The notes under the pieces are model-generated. The model was not told the origin of the DNA, did not search any database, and worked only from the letters and a program-made list of their open reading frames with translations. From NCBI RefSeq assembly GCF_024347595.1, contig NZ_AP025506.1:1054001-1118000 (forward strand): a DNA stretch of 64,000 bases, read 5' to 3'. This document shows, in pieces, positions 34,449 through 42,540 of the stretch (positions within the stretch are counted from its first letter, which is position 1; each line of letters starts with the position of its first letter). This stretch comes from Vibrio pomeroyi. Its GTDB lineage: Bacteria > Pseudomonadota > Gammaproteobacteria > Enterobacterales > Vibrionaceae. Made by a program: the position numbers and the translations under genes.

Positions 34449-35819
34449 ATGTTATCGATCTTTGATATCTACAAAATTGGTGTGGGGCCATCGAGCTCAC
34501 ACACTAACGGCCCAATGATTGCGGGTTTTCATTTCACTCAATTAGTCGCAGACAGAATCACAGAGGTGGTACGTGTTCAGGTCGATCTTTATGGTTCGTT
34601 ATCGTTAACCGGAATAGGGCACCACACCGATAGAGCGACCATCTTGGGTTTGCTTGGTAATAAGCCAGACACCATTAAGATCACCAGCGCTAATGAAGCG
34701 ATGCGACGTGCTATCGACAGTGGTGAAATGCAATTGAGTGGCAACCACGCGATTGGCTTTAACTACCAAACCGACATGCTCTTTCACGAAGACAATCTGC
34801 CCCTGCATGAAAACGGCATGATGATTACCGCGTTTGATCAAGCTGGAAATGCGATTATCGATGAAACCTACTATTCGATTGGTGGTGGTTTTATTGCAAC
34901 CGCGGATGAGCTGCAAAACGGTACCAAAACTGAATCGGTAGAAGTGACTTACCCTTTCAAGAATGCCGATGAAATGCTGAAACAAGCTGAAGACAACGGC
35001 ATGAGCCTAGGTGGAATGATTCTGAAAAATGAGTCGGCCTTCCAAGATGCAGATGCTATTGCAGAAAAGGCAGACCAGATCTGGCGCGTGATGTCGCGTT
35101 GTATGGAACGCGGTTTTGAAACTGAAGGTATTCTTGATGGTGGGTTGAATGTAACTCGCCGTGCGCCAAACCTATTGAAAAAGCTAGAAGCGAATGCAGC
35201 CGTTGAGAACGACCCAATGGAAATCATGGATTGGATTAACTTGTTTGCCTTTGCCGTCAGTGAAGAAAACGCGGCGGGTGGCCAAGTGGTGACGTCACCA
35301 ACTAATGGTGCCGCGGGCGTGATTCCTGCGGTATTGATGTATTACCATCGCTTTATTAAAGAGTTGGATACCAAGCAGCTCAAAGACTTCTTAGCGGTGT
35401 CGGGTGCGATTGGTATTTTGTACAAAACCAATGCTTCGATTTCAGGTGCCGAAGTTGGGTGCCAAGGTGAAGTAGGTGTGTCATCTTCTATGGCGGCTGC
35501 AGGTTTAACTGCGCTGCGCGGTGGCAGTAATGAGCAGATCTGCATTGCTGCAGAGATTGCGATGGAACATTCACTCGGTATGACGTGTGATCCGATTGGT
35601 GGCTTAGTACAAGTACCGTGTATTGAACGAAATGCGATGGGTGCGATGAAGGCGATTAATGCGTCTCGCATGGCATTGAAACGCAATAGCAAATCTTTGA
35701 TTTCGTTGGATAAGGTCATCGCGACCATGTACCAAACGGGTAAAGACATGAATAAGAAGTATCGTGAAACGTCTCTTGGCGGCTTAGCGTTGATTCATTT
35801 AGCTCACCCTTGTGAATAG
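34449..35819 (+). CDS. sdaA: L-serine ammonia-lyase (iron-sulfur type)
   Basis: A 456-residue single-chain L-serine deaminase. The beta domain begins SIFDIYKIGVGPSSSHTNGP; the alpha domain carries catalytic-site motif TSPTNGAAGVIPAVL near 275, GAEVGCQGEVGVSSSMAAAGL near 340 and the 4Fe-4S ligand region with conserved cysteines (GMTCDPIGGLVQVPCIERNA near 380). It converts L-serine to pyruvate and ammonia. I use the ATG at 34449 as the usual start MLSIFDI; the longer frame overlaps the symporter. It is coupled with the SSS symporter upstream and closed by a strong hairpin at 35851. Confidence 0.95.
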   Translation: MLSIFDIYKIGVGPSSSHTNGPMIAGFHFTQLVADRITEVVRVQVDLYGSLSLTGIGHHTDRATILGLLGNKPDTIKITSANEAMRRAIDSGEMQLSGNHAIGFNYQTDMLFHEDNLPLHENGMMITAFDQAGNAIIDETYYSIGGGFIATADELQNGTKTESVEVTYPFKNADEMLKQAEDNGMSLGGMILKNESAFQDADAIAEKADQIWRVMSRCMERGFETEGILDGGLNVTRRAPNLLKKLEANAAVENDPMEIMDWINLFAFAVSEENAAGGQVVTSPTNGAAGVIPAVLMYYHRFIKELDTKQLKDFLAVSGAIGILYKTNASISGAEVGCQGEVGVSSSMAAAGLTALRGGSNEQICIAAEIAMEHSLGMTCDPIGGLVQVPCIERNAMGAMKAINASRMALKRNSKSLISLDKVIATMYQTGKDMNKKYRETSLGGLALIHLAHPCE

Positions 35820-35850
35820 AAAGCGTAAATAACGATAGTTGTTTCAAACA

Positions 35851-35899
35851 AAGCCCAGCCCCTAAGTTTCAGAAACCTAGGGCGCTGGGCTTTTGTTTT
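35851..35899. terminator. Terminator between sdaA and lrp-like gene
   Basis: Long stem AAGCCCAGC...GCTGGGCTT with an inner CCTAAGTTTC/GAAACCTAGG stem and TTTTGTTTT tail; serves sdaA and may also act on the convergent regulator gene. Confidence 0.85.
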
Positions 35900-35931
35900 G
35901 CTGAAAGAACAGGGCAGTCAGAAGAAGTGAA

Positions 35932-36417
35932 CTAGTCCTCAAGAGGAAGTTGATAGCTGTTTTTCAGTTCTTTCACGGAGATATTGGATTGAATCGCACT
36001 CACGCCTTTGACTCGTCTTATTGAGCTAATACGCTCAAAGTACTCTTCCAAATCCTTTGCTAACACTTGCACCATGTAGTCGGCACCGCCTGCAATACAG
36101 TGACACATCGGAATCCAATCGGTAACGGCAACAAATTCTTCGAATGGTTCTGTGTTTTCAACTTCGTGGTTACCCAGCGTGACTAAGGTAAAACCTGCCA
36201 CATGAAAGCCTAATTTCTTGCGATTGAGTTTGGCAGCATAACCGTCGATATAGCCTGTTTCTTCCATGCGTTTCCAACGGCGCCAACATGGAGTTTCACT
36301 GAGGTTTACCTTCTCGGCGAGCTTACTGTTGCTCATGCGACCGTCTTGTTGGATATGCCCTAAGATGGCGATATCTGTGTCATCTAATACTTCTTTGGTG
36401 GATTCTTTCTGTTTCAT
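35932..36417 (-). CDS. Lrp/AsnC family transcriptional regulator
   Basis: A 161-residue Lrp/AsnC protein: HTH in residues 10-60 (DIAILGHIQQDGRMSNSKLAEKVNLSETPCWRRWKRMEETGYI), then a RAM ligand-binding domain (GFTLVTLGNHEVENTEPFEEFVAVTDWIPMCHCIAGGADYMVQVL). It is divergent from a LysE exporter, a classical pair in which the regulator senses an amino acid and turns on its export. Confidence 0.92.
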   Translation of the reverse strand: MKQKESTKEVLDDTDIAILGHIQQDGRMSNSKLAEKVNLSETPCWRRWKRMEETGYIDGYAAKLNRKKLGFHVAGFTLVTLGNHEVENTEPFEEFVAVTDWIPMCHCIAGGADYMVQVLAKDLEEYFERISSIRRVKGVSAIQSNISVKELKNSYQLPLED

Positions 36418-36539
36418 GGTTATTTTAGAAAAGTTTTGCTCAAATTTGCATTAATCTTAGCCTATATAGCAATTTAATTCCTAGTCGAATCTGTAAACTC
36501 TCTCCCTATCAATACTTTACTTACTAGGAGTGAGAGGAA

Positions 36540-37139
36540 ATGAGCTCTCAATTAATGCTGGCGTTCTTGCTATTTTCAACATCGATTGCAATTACACCTG
36601 GGGCAGGGAATATCGCATTACTTGGGATTTCAAGTCGTTATGGGTTTGCTGCAACTTTGCCTTTTATCTCTGGGAACGCTTTTGGCATCATCATCGTACT
36701 GGCAGGATCCAGTGTCGGTTTGGTGAGCCTATTCACTCTTTACCCAGAGCTATACAACATTTTGAAGTACGCGGGCGCAGCTTATTTGCTGTTCATGGCA
36801 TGGTCGATTGCCAATATGCAAATCGAAGAGAGTACCACCGATAACCGTTCGGGCTTTGTGTCGGGTGTGTTGGTTCAGGTTTTGAACCCTAAAGGTTGGA
36901 TTGCTTCGTTAACTGTGTTTTCGCAGTTCATCACTCCGAATGCAGACTATCTGATTCAAGTGGTGACCATTATTGCAGGCATGGTGATCACGGGCGTACC
37001 GTGCATGTTGGTGTGGGCGTATTGCGGCACTATGCTTAAAAAGCTGCTTCAATCACCAAAACAGATGATGGTGGTAAACCGTTGTTTGGGCGGAAGTCTC
37101 GCACTAGTGGTTGCCTTTATGCTTTATCAACCAGCATAA
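36540..37139 (+). CDS. LysE family amino-acid exporter
   Basis: A 199-residue inner-membrane exporter. It shows the early motif STSIAITPGAGNIALLGISS (a variant of the TPGPN motif), ILKYAGAAYLLFMAWSIANM near residue 70, and VLNPKGWIASLTVFSQFI near 114. Substrate unknown. The divergent Lrp/AsnC gene is its likely regulator; promoters share the 122-bp gap. Confidence 0.9.
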   Translation: MSSQLMLAFLLFSTSIAITPGAGNIALLGISSRYGFAATLPFISGNAFGIIIVLAGSSVGLVSLFTLYPELYNILKYAGAAYLLFMAWSIANMQIEESTTDNRSGFVSGVLVQVLNPKGWIASLTVFSQFITPNADYLIQVVTIIAGMVITGVPCMLVWAYCGTMLKKLLQSPKQMMVVNRCLGGSLALVVAFMLYQPA

Positions 37140-37160
37140 AGCTTCGCTACAAATAAAAAA

Positions 37161-37186
37161 ACCACTCCTAAATCCATAGGAGTGGT
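37161..37186 (-). terminator. Terminator for ahpF
   Basis: Perfect 10-bp stem ACCACTCCTA / TAGGAGTGGT. On the minus strand it is followed by TTTTTTATTTG, a strong T-tract, 95 bp past the ahpF stop. Confidence 0.85.
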
Positions 37187-37281
37187 GTCTAAAAATCGAC
37201 TAAGTGGTTAACAATAATTAGTAAATTACTAATAACTCGTAAGTTAACAAGAACGTTTTAAGGAATGTTTGCTTAAAAGAT

Positions 37282-38874
37282 TTAAGCGGTTTCAGCCTCT
37301 TTAACCGGAGCTGAGTTACGGATTAGGTGGTCAAACGCACCTAAACTTGCTTTCGCACCTTCACCCATCGCAATGATGATCTGTTTGTAAGGTACGGTTG
37401 TTACGTCACCCGCTGCGAATACACCTTTCATTGATGTTGCGCCATGAGCGTTAATCTCGATCTCACCGCGTGGTGATAGTTCTACCTTCGTTCCCTTCAA
37501 CCATTCGCTGTTTGGCATTAGGCCGATTTGAACGAAGATACCCGCGAGTTCGATTTGTTTCAGTTCGTCTGTGTTACGGTCTTTGTATTCCAGACCGGTT
37601 ACACGATTTCCATCACCCAATACTTGTGTCGTTTGAGCCATCTTAATGATTTCGATGTTTGGTGTTGCGTTCGCTTTGTCGATAAGCACTTGGTCAGCGC
37701 GCAGTGTATCTGCAAATTCAAGCACGGTTACGTGTTCAACAATGCCTGCTAGGTCGATAGCGGCTTCAATACCTGAGTTACCACCGCCGATAACCGCTGT
37801 TTTCTTGCCTTTGAACAATGGACCGTCACAGTGTGGGCAGTAAGCGACACCTTTATTGCGGTAATCTTGCTCACCCGGAACGTTCATTTCACGCCAGCGA
37901 GCACCCGTACTTGTGATAACTGTGCGAGAGCGTAATGTTGCGCCGCTTTCTAGTTCAACGTGGATGTAGCCGTCTTCTGTGTCTTCGGCTGCAATGATGT
38001 TCGCAGCGCGCTGCTCAGTCATTATCTCAACACCGTACTCTTTTACGTGCTCTTCAAGGCTAGCTACTAGCTTAGGACCTGTTGTCGCTTTCACGGAGAT
38101 AAAGTTCTCAATCGCCATCGTATCCATCACTTGACCACCGAATCGATCAGCAACCACACCGGTACGAATGCCTTTACGTGCTGCGTAGATAGCCGCTGAA
38201 GAACCCGCAGGGCCACCGCCGACAACCAATACATCAAACGGCGCTTGTTCGTTTAGGTTAGCCGCTTTCTTTTCTGCTGCGCCTGAGTCAACTTTGTTCA
38301 GGATCTCAGCCAGAGACATACGGCCTTGACCAAATAGCTCACCGTTAATAAACACGCTTGGAACTGCCATGATGTCGCGAGACTTCACTTCGTCTTGGAA
38401 TGCTGCGCCATCGATCATGGTTGTCTTAACCAGAGGGTTAATCGCCGACATCATGTTGAATGCCTGAACCACTTCTGGACAGTTTTGGCACGATAGTGAG
38501 ATGAAAATCTCTACATTAAGCTCTTGATTAAGCTCTTTAATTTGTTCGATTACGTCAGCTTCAAGCTTGATAGGGTGACCACCACTATGAAGCAGTGCCA
38601 GTACCAATGATGTGAATTCGTGACCCATAGGTAAACCGGCGAAACCGATCGCAGTGCCTTTCTCTTGGTTCACTACCTGCATGATAGGGCGGCGAGTGCT
38701 TGCGTTATCATCACGAATTACTTCAATTTTGTCGGTGAGAGAGGCGATATCATTCGCCAGATCTTGAAGTTTGTTCGCGGTATCGCTGCTATCAAGGCTC
38801 AGCACTAACTGAACATTGGTTTTTAGGTTTTCTAGGTATGCTTTTAGCTGCTGCTTCATTGCTTGATCTAACAT
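37282..38874 (-). CDS. ahpF: Alkyl hydroperoxide reductase subunit F
   Basis: A 530-residue AhpF. Residues 1-200 are the tandem thioredoxin-like N-terminal domain with the redox pair in [10 protein letters not shown] near residue 130. The rest is a thioredoxin-reductase-like flavoprotein: [19 protein letters not shown] near 215, YCPHCDGP near 345 (active-site CxxC), [10 protein letters not shown] near 360 and [13 protein letters not shown] near 485. It passes electrons from NADH to AhpC. I start at 38874 to give the standard [15 protein letters not shown]-terminus. It lies 215 bp downstream of ahpC on the same strand. Confidence 0.95.
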   Translation of the reverse strand: MLDQAMKQQLKAYLENLKTNVQLVLSLDSSDTANKLQDLANDIASLTDKIEVIRDDNASTRRPIMQVVNQEKGTAIGFAGLPMGHEFTSLVLALLHSGGHPIKLEADVIEQIKELNQELNVEIFISLSCQNCPEVVQAFNMMSAINPLVKTTMIDGAAFQDEVKSRDIMAVPSVFINGELFGQGRMSLAEILNKVDSGAAEKKAANLNEQAPFDVLVVGGGPAGSSAAIYAARKGIRTGVVADRFGGQVMDTMAIENFISVKATTGPKLVASLEEHVKEYGVEIMTEQRAANIIAAEDTEDGYIHVELESGATLRSRTVITSTGARWREMNVPGEQDYRNKGVAYCPHCDGPLFKGKKTAVIGGGNSGIEAAIDLAGIVEHVTVLEFADTLRADQVLIDKANATPNIEIIKMAQTTQVLGDGNRVTGLEYKDRNTDELKQIELAGIFVQIGLMPNSEWLKGTKVELSPRGEIEINAHGATSMKGVFAAGDVTTVPYKQIIIAMGEGAKASLGAFDHLIRNSAPVKEAETA

Positions 38875-39089
38875 AATCGTGCCTGCTCTTAAATTCTGTG
38901 TCTTGGTATTGACCAATACCTTCTTGCTGAAAAAGGAAAATAAAAAGGGGGCGCAAGTCGGCAAATATTGTGTTGTTGATGGCTTGAAAGGGTGGCGCGC
39001 AACTGCCCTTTAGGAGGGAGGCCGAAGCGCGCCTGTAGAACCGTTTAACTGTTCTGCTTTATTTGTTCTTTCGTTTAGCTGGGCTTAGA

Positions 39090-39647
39090 TTAAATCTTGC
39101 CTACTAGGTCTAGAGATGGCGCTAGAGTCTCTTCGCCTTCTTTCCATTTTGCTGGGCAAACTTCACCTGGGTGAGCGGCTACGTATTGTGCTGCTTTAAC
39201 CTTGCGTAGTAGGTCTTCAGCGTCACGGCCGATGCCTTCAGCTGTGATTTCCATTGCTTGGATAACGCCTTCAGGGTCGATTAGGAAAGTTGCACGGTCT
39301 GCAAGGCCCTGACCTTCACGCATAACATTGAAGTTGTTGGTGATGTTGCCTGTTTGGTCGCCTACCATGAAGTATTCGATAGTGCCGATTTTGTCAGACG
39401 TGTCGTGCCATGCTTTGTGAGAGAAGTGCGTGTCAGTTGATACTGAGAAAACTTCTACGCCGCGAGATTGAAGCTCTGCGTATTTGTCTTGTAGGTCAAC
39501 TAGCTCAGTTGGACATACAAACGTGAAGTCTGCTGGGTAGAAGAAGAATACAGCCCACTTGCCTTTAACGTCTTGCTCAGTGATTTCTACGAATTCGCCG
39601 TTTTTGAATGCTGTTGCGTTGAATGGTTTGATTTCTGTGTTGATCAT
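39090..39647 (-). CDS. ahpC: Alkyl hydroperoxide reductase subunit C (peroxiredoxin)
   Basis: A 185-residue typical 2-Cys peroxiredoxin. Peroxidatic cysteine in FTFVCPTEL (near residue 47), resolving cysteine in [10 protein letters not shown] (near 166) and the [11 protein letters not shown] and [14 protein letters not shown] blocks are all present. It reduces alkyl and hydrogen peroxides and is recharged by AhpF. The longer frame to 39761 lacks support; the ATG at 39647 gives the standard MINTEIKPF start. An OxyR-like site is 107 bp upstream. Confidence 0.96.
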   Translation of the reverse strand: MINTEIKPFNATAFKNGEFVEITEQDVKGKWAVFFFYPADFTFVCPTELVDLQDKYAELQSRGVEVFSVSTDTHFSHKAWHDTSDKIGTIEYFMVGDQTGNITNNFNVMREGQGLADRATFLIDPEGVIQAMEITAEGIGRDAEDLLRKVKAAQYVAAHPGEVCPAKWKEGEETLAPSLDLVGKI

Positions 39648-39753
39648 GTTGGACTCTCTTTCTAATTTGTAGTGTTTAACGCTATCCCGCGTCGATGGAG
39701 ATATATTGCATTGGCACCGAAAATTAGTGAAATCGGACATTTCTATAGATTCA

Positions 39754-39788
39754 ATAGGCAAATCCTATCTTTGATAGAAGATAGTTAT
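39754..39788 (-). promoter_or_regulatory. OxyR-like binding site upstream of ahpC
   Basis: Two motifs of the form ATAG-N7-CTAT, one exact (ATAGGCAAATCCTAT, 39754-39768) and one close (39774-39788), separated by 5 bp instead of the 7 bp in the E. coli consensus. They lie 107-141 bp upstream of the ahpC ATG, where OxyR control is expected. Confidence 0.45.
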
Positions 39789-40007
39789 CGATAAAAGCTA
39801 TCAACAAAAACTATTAGCAAAAGTCATTAAACATCAGCCTCACAGATTTGAGGAGCTATGCTCTTTAAGCTGCCCTCTACATTTGGCTTATCTCTATTAG
39901 CGTGAACATCGATTTATCGTGTGAGTATCTATGTATAGCGTGAACAGCTATGTAGACAGTGTTTCTTTAAGTGAGCTGAGATCTACTACTAATCCATAAA
40001 TAACGAA
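39789..40007. other. Intergenic stretch between ahpC and VOC gene
   Basis: About 220 bp with no reading frame. It includes loosely repeated GTGAACA/TATGTA words and leads into the duplicated VOC promoter. No other feature recognised. Confidence 0.5.
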
Positions 40008-40065
40008 AAATTATCATTAATATAATTTATGATAATTTAAGTTAATCACGGTCTCTCCCTATACT
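40008..40065 (+). promoter_or_regulatory. Palindrome and promoter of VOC copy 1
   Basis: Inverted repeat AAATTATCAT / ATGATAATTT separated by 11 AT-only bases (40008-40038), then a -10-like TATACT at 40060-40065. The same block precedes VOC copy 2 at 44578. The half-sites are outward-facing compared with a Fur box; the regulator is not recognised. Confidence 0.7.
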
Positions 40066-40135
40066 CTCTTCATCGAAACGAAATACCGAAGCTAGACTTC
40101 GAAAGCACAGAATAAAAAACGAATTGGAGAAAGTT

Positions 40136-40627
40136 ATGAAAATGAATCACGTAGGCATCATGGTAGGTGACATGGACCAAGCTGTAGAGTTTTACACGAA
40201 AGCGCTAGGTCTAAGAATCGTAATGAACAACACCAAAGTGATGGAAGAGCGCGAATCAGCAATCGGCCGTATGTGTATCGCTGTATTTGGCGAAGGCTTC
40301 AAAGGCTTCAACATTGCTCACCTAGTAACTTCAGATGGTATCGGTGTTGAGCTGTTCGAAATGGTTGACCGTGAAGAGCGTCATAACGTTGATTTCTCTC
40401 GCCTAGGCATTTTCCACTTCTGTCTGCAGCTTCCAAAAGAGCAGTTTCATTCAGCTATCAAGCGCGTTGAAGAGTTTGGCGGTAAGGTACGTATGGATAT
40501 TCACCGTTACCATCCAGAAGACGAACTAAAACAAGCACAAATGGTTTACCTAGAAGACCCGTTTGGCAACCTGTTCGAATTCTACTCGCACTCATACGAA
40601 GATACGTACGCGACTGATTACGAGTAA
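40136..40627 (+). CDS. VOC family protein, copy 1
   Basis: A 163-residue VOC protein: first module MKMNHVGIMVGDMDQAVEFYTKALG, second module RLGIFHFCLQLPKEQFHSAIKRVEEFGG, and the closing YLEDPFGNLFEFYSH with the metal ligand glutamate. Members are glyoxalase/dioxygenase-like; substrate unknown. It differs from the copy at 44706 by only six residues. ATG 40136 is preceded by GGAG; an upstream TTG is a longer frame. A 31-bp palindrome, a 5'-UTR hairpin (40087-40101) and a terminator (40677) are also shared with copy 2. Confidence 0.9.
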   Translation: MKMNHVGIMVGDMDQAVEFYTKALGLRIVMNNTKVMEERESAIGRMCIAVFGEGFKGFNIAHLVTSDGIGVELFEMVDREERHNVDFSRLGIFHFCLQLPKEQFHSAIKRVEEFGGKVRMDIHRYHPEDELKQAQMVYLEDPFGNLFEFYSHSYEDTYATDYE

Positions 40628-40676
40628 TAGGCGCTACCTACCTATCGTAAGGTAGAAAACGAAACACCCCCTAAAG

Positions 40677-40706
40677 AGGATTGGTAGAAATACCAATCCT
40701 TTTTTC
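40677..40706 (+). terminator. Terminator after VOC copy 1
   Basis: AGGATTGGTA / TACCAATCCT with a 4-nt loop and TTTTTT. A very similar hairpin ends VOC copy 2, the VOC tail fragment at 47921 and the pyrophosphatase gene. Confidence 0.9.
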
Positions 40707-40895
40707 GTGTCTGCGTTATTGGGTGAGAGGTTACGGATAAACCAGGTCAAAGGAGTGCTTTGTGTTCTCCGTTGCACTAAAACAAGCCGACAGTGTTGCT
40801 CTATAGTGCAGCAATGGCTAGATATGAAACTTAACTGATTGATAAGTATGATGTTAAACCATTGGCATATATGTTGCTCTATTGCCTTTATGTAA

Positions 40896-40907
40896 ATTGT
40901 ATACAAT
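40896..40907. promoter_or_regulatory. ATTGTATACAAT palindrome upstream of NCS2 permease
   Basis: Perfect 12-bp palindrome 24 bp before the permease ATG. TTGTATACAA is typical of GntR-family operators, so a GntR-type repressor may control the permease. No GntR gene is seen here. Confidence 0.4.
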
Positions 40908-40930
40908 AAAAAATACATAAAGGAAGTCAC

Positions 40931-42307
40931 ATGGAACAGAACAGTGAATTGATCTACGGATTAGACGATCGACCATCAGTCAGAGCAGCCAGCTATGCAG
41001 CGCTGCAGCATGTATTAGCAAGCTTTGTTGGCATTATCACGCCCACACTCATTATTGGCGGTGTCTTAGGATTGGGTGAACACATCCCTTATTTGATCAG
41101 CATGGCACTCATGGTGTCTGGGGTCGGTACCTTCATTCAAGCGAGAAAAATAGGGCCAGTTGGCGCAGGGATGATTTGTGTCCAAGGAACCAGCTTTGCG
41201 TTCTTAGGGTCAGTGCTAGGGGCAGGTTTTCTGGTTAAAGCGAATGGAGGCGGGCCGGATGAAATGCTCGCGACCATTTTCGGTGTCTGCTTCTTTGGTG
41301 CCTTTGTTGAAATCGTACTTTCGCGCTTTATCGAAAAACTCAAAGTGGTTATCACGCCAGTTGTGACCGGAATCGTTATCACGACGATAGGTATCTCTTT
41401 GATTAAAGTTGGTGTTACTGATATTGCGGGTGGCGTTGGCGCGGAAGATTTTGGCTCTGGAAGTAACCTGCTGCTGGGTGCGATTGTGCTCGGAACCATA
41501 GTGGCACTTAACCTAAGCAACAACACTATGGTAAGGCTGTCGTCGATTTTGGTCGGTCTGGTTGTCGGGTGGGGTGTTGCTATTCTGATGGGCAAAGCCC
41601 CCATGGTTTCTTTTGAATCTCAACCGTTATTGAGTATCCCAGTTCCGTTTAAATATGGTTTCGCTTTTGATTGGCAAGCCTTCCTACCTATTGCGTTTAT
41701 CTACTTAATTACCGTGATTGAAACGACGGGTGACCTTACCGCCAACAGCATGTTCTCAGGCCAACCAGTTAAGGGGCCGAAATACATCAATCGACTCAAG
41801 GCTGGCGTGCTAGGTGACGGCGTGAACTCGCTTATCGCGGCTGTATTCAATACTTTTCCAAACACGACCTTCAGTCAGAACAATGGTGTGATTCACTTTA
41901 CCGGAATCGCGAGTCGCTACATTGGCTACTTCATTGCAGCCATTCTTTTTCTGTTAGGGCTATTTCCCATCTTAGGCGCGGTATTAATGACGATTCCAAA
42001 ACCAGTATTGGGCGGAGCGACATTGGTGATGTTCGGTACGGTTGCTGCTGCGGGTATCAAAATTATTGCTAATGAAAAGTTGGATAGACGTAGAATCATG
42101 ACGATTGCCATCTCATTAGGTTTAGGACTTGGAGTAATGCTAGTGCCAGACTTGTTGAAAGAAGCACCCAAGCTAGCGCAAAGCATATTTGGCTCACCAG
42201 TAACGATGTCGGGCATCGCTGCGCTTGTGATTACCGGGTTGATGTCTTTGGTACCTGAAAACAAAACCAAACCGATGACGAATTCAGTACAAACCAGTAA
42301 AGCGTAG
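40931..42307 (+). CDS. NCS2 family purine permease (xanthine/uracil type)
   Basis: A 458-residue 14-helix transporter of the XanP/XanQ-like group. Marks: ALQHVLASFVGIITPTLIIGG at residues 24-44 (histidine of helix 1), VVTGIVITTIGISLIKVG near 144, IETTGDLTANSMFSGQP near 266 (the conserved glutamate) and TFPNTTFSQNNGVIHFTGIASRYIG near 312. It would import xanthine, uric acid or another nucleobase by proton symport. It is 230 bp before a periplasmic nucleotidase, and both lie between two VOC copies. Confidence 0.92.
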   Translation: MEQNSELIYGLDDRPSVRAASYAALQHVLASFVGIITPTLIIGGVLGLGEHIPYLISMALMVSGVGTFIQARKIGPVGAGMICVQGTSFAFLGSVLGAGFLVKANGGGPDEMLATIFGVCFFGAFVEIVLSRFIEKLKVVITPVVTGIVITTIGISLIKVGVTDIAGGVGAEDFGSGSNLLLGAIVLGTIVALNLSNNTMVRLSSILVGLVVGWGVAILMGKAPMVSFESQPLLSIPVPFKYGFAFDWQAFLPIAFIYLITVIETTGDLTANSMFSGQPVKGPKYINRLKAGVLGDGVNSLIAAVFNTFPNTTFSQNNGVIHFTGIASRYIGYFIAAILFLLGLFPILGAVLMTIPKPVLGGATLVMFGTVAAAGIKIIANEKLDRRRIMTIAISLGLGLGVMLVPDLLKEAPKLAQSIFGSPVTMSGIAALVITGLMSLVPENKTKPMTNSVQTSKA

Positions 42308-42342
42308 TGGTTTGACTAGGGTTCAAATTGGGACGTTTAAGC

Positions 42343-42370
42343 AGAGCCACATGACTTGATATGTGGCTCT
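42343..42370 (+). terminator. Hairpin after NCS2 permease
   Basis: Perfect 10-bp stem AGAGCCACAT / ATGTGGCTCT with an 8-nt loop; the tail GTCATTTACTT is weakly T-rich. Confidence 0.55.
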
Positions 42371-42540
42371 GTCATTTACTTGCTGCTGGTGTGGCTCGCA
42401 TAGTTACATAAGTTGTTTTAAGGTTGTCATCAGTCACGTTTATTTGAAATATCAAAAGCTTGTATCATTAAAAGTATGACACTAGTCACCCATAAGGTAG
42501 GCTCAATTCTATATGGTGGCGTCATACTTTAATCCACTAT

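Noticed and set aside
40008..40038. Fur box upstream of VOC gene
   Set aside because: Half-sites face outward and spacing is 11 bp, unlike the Fur arrangement.
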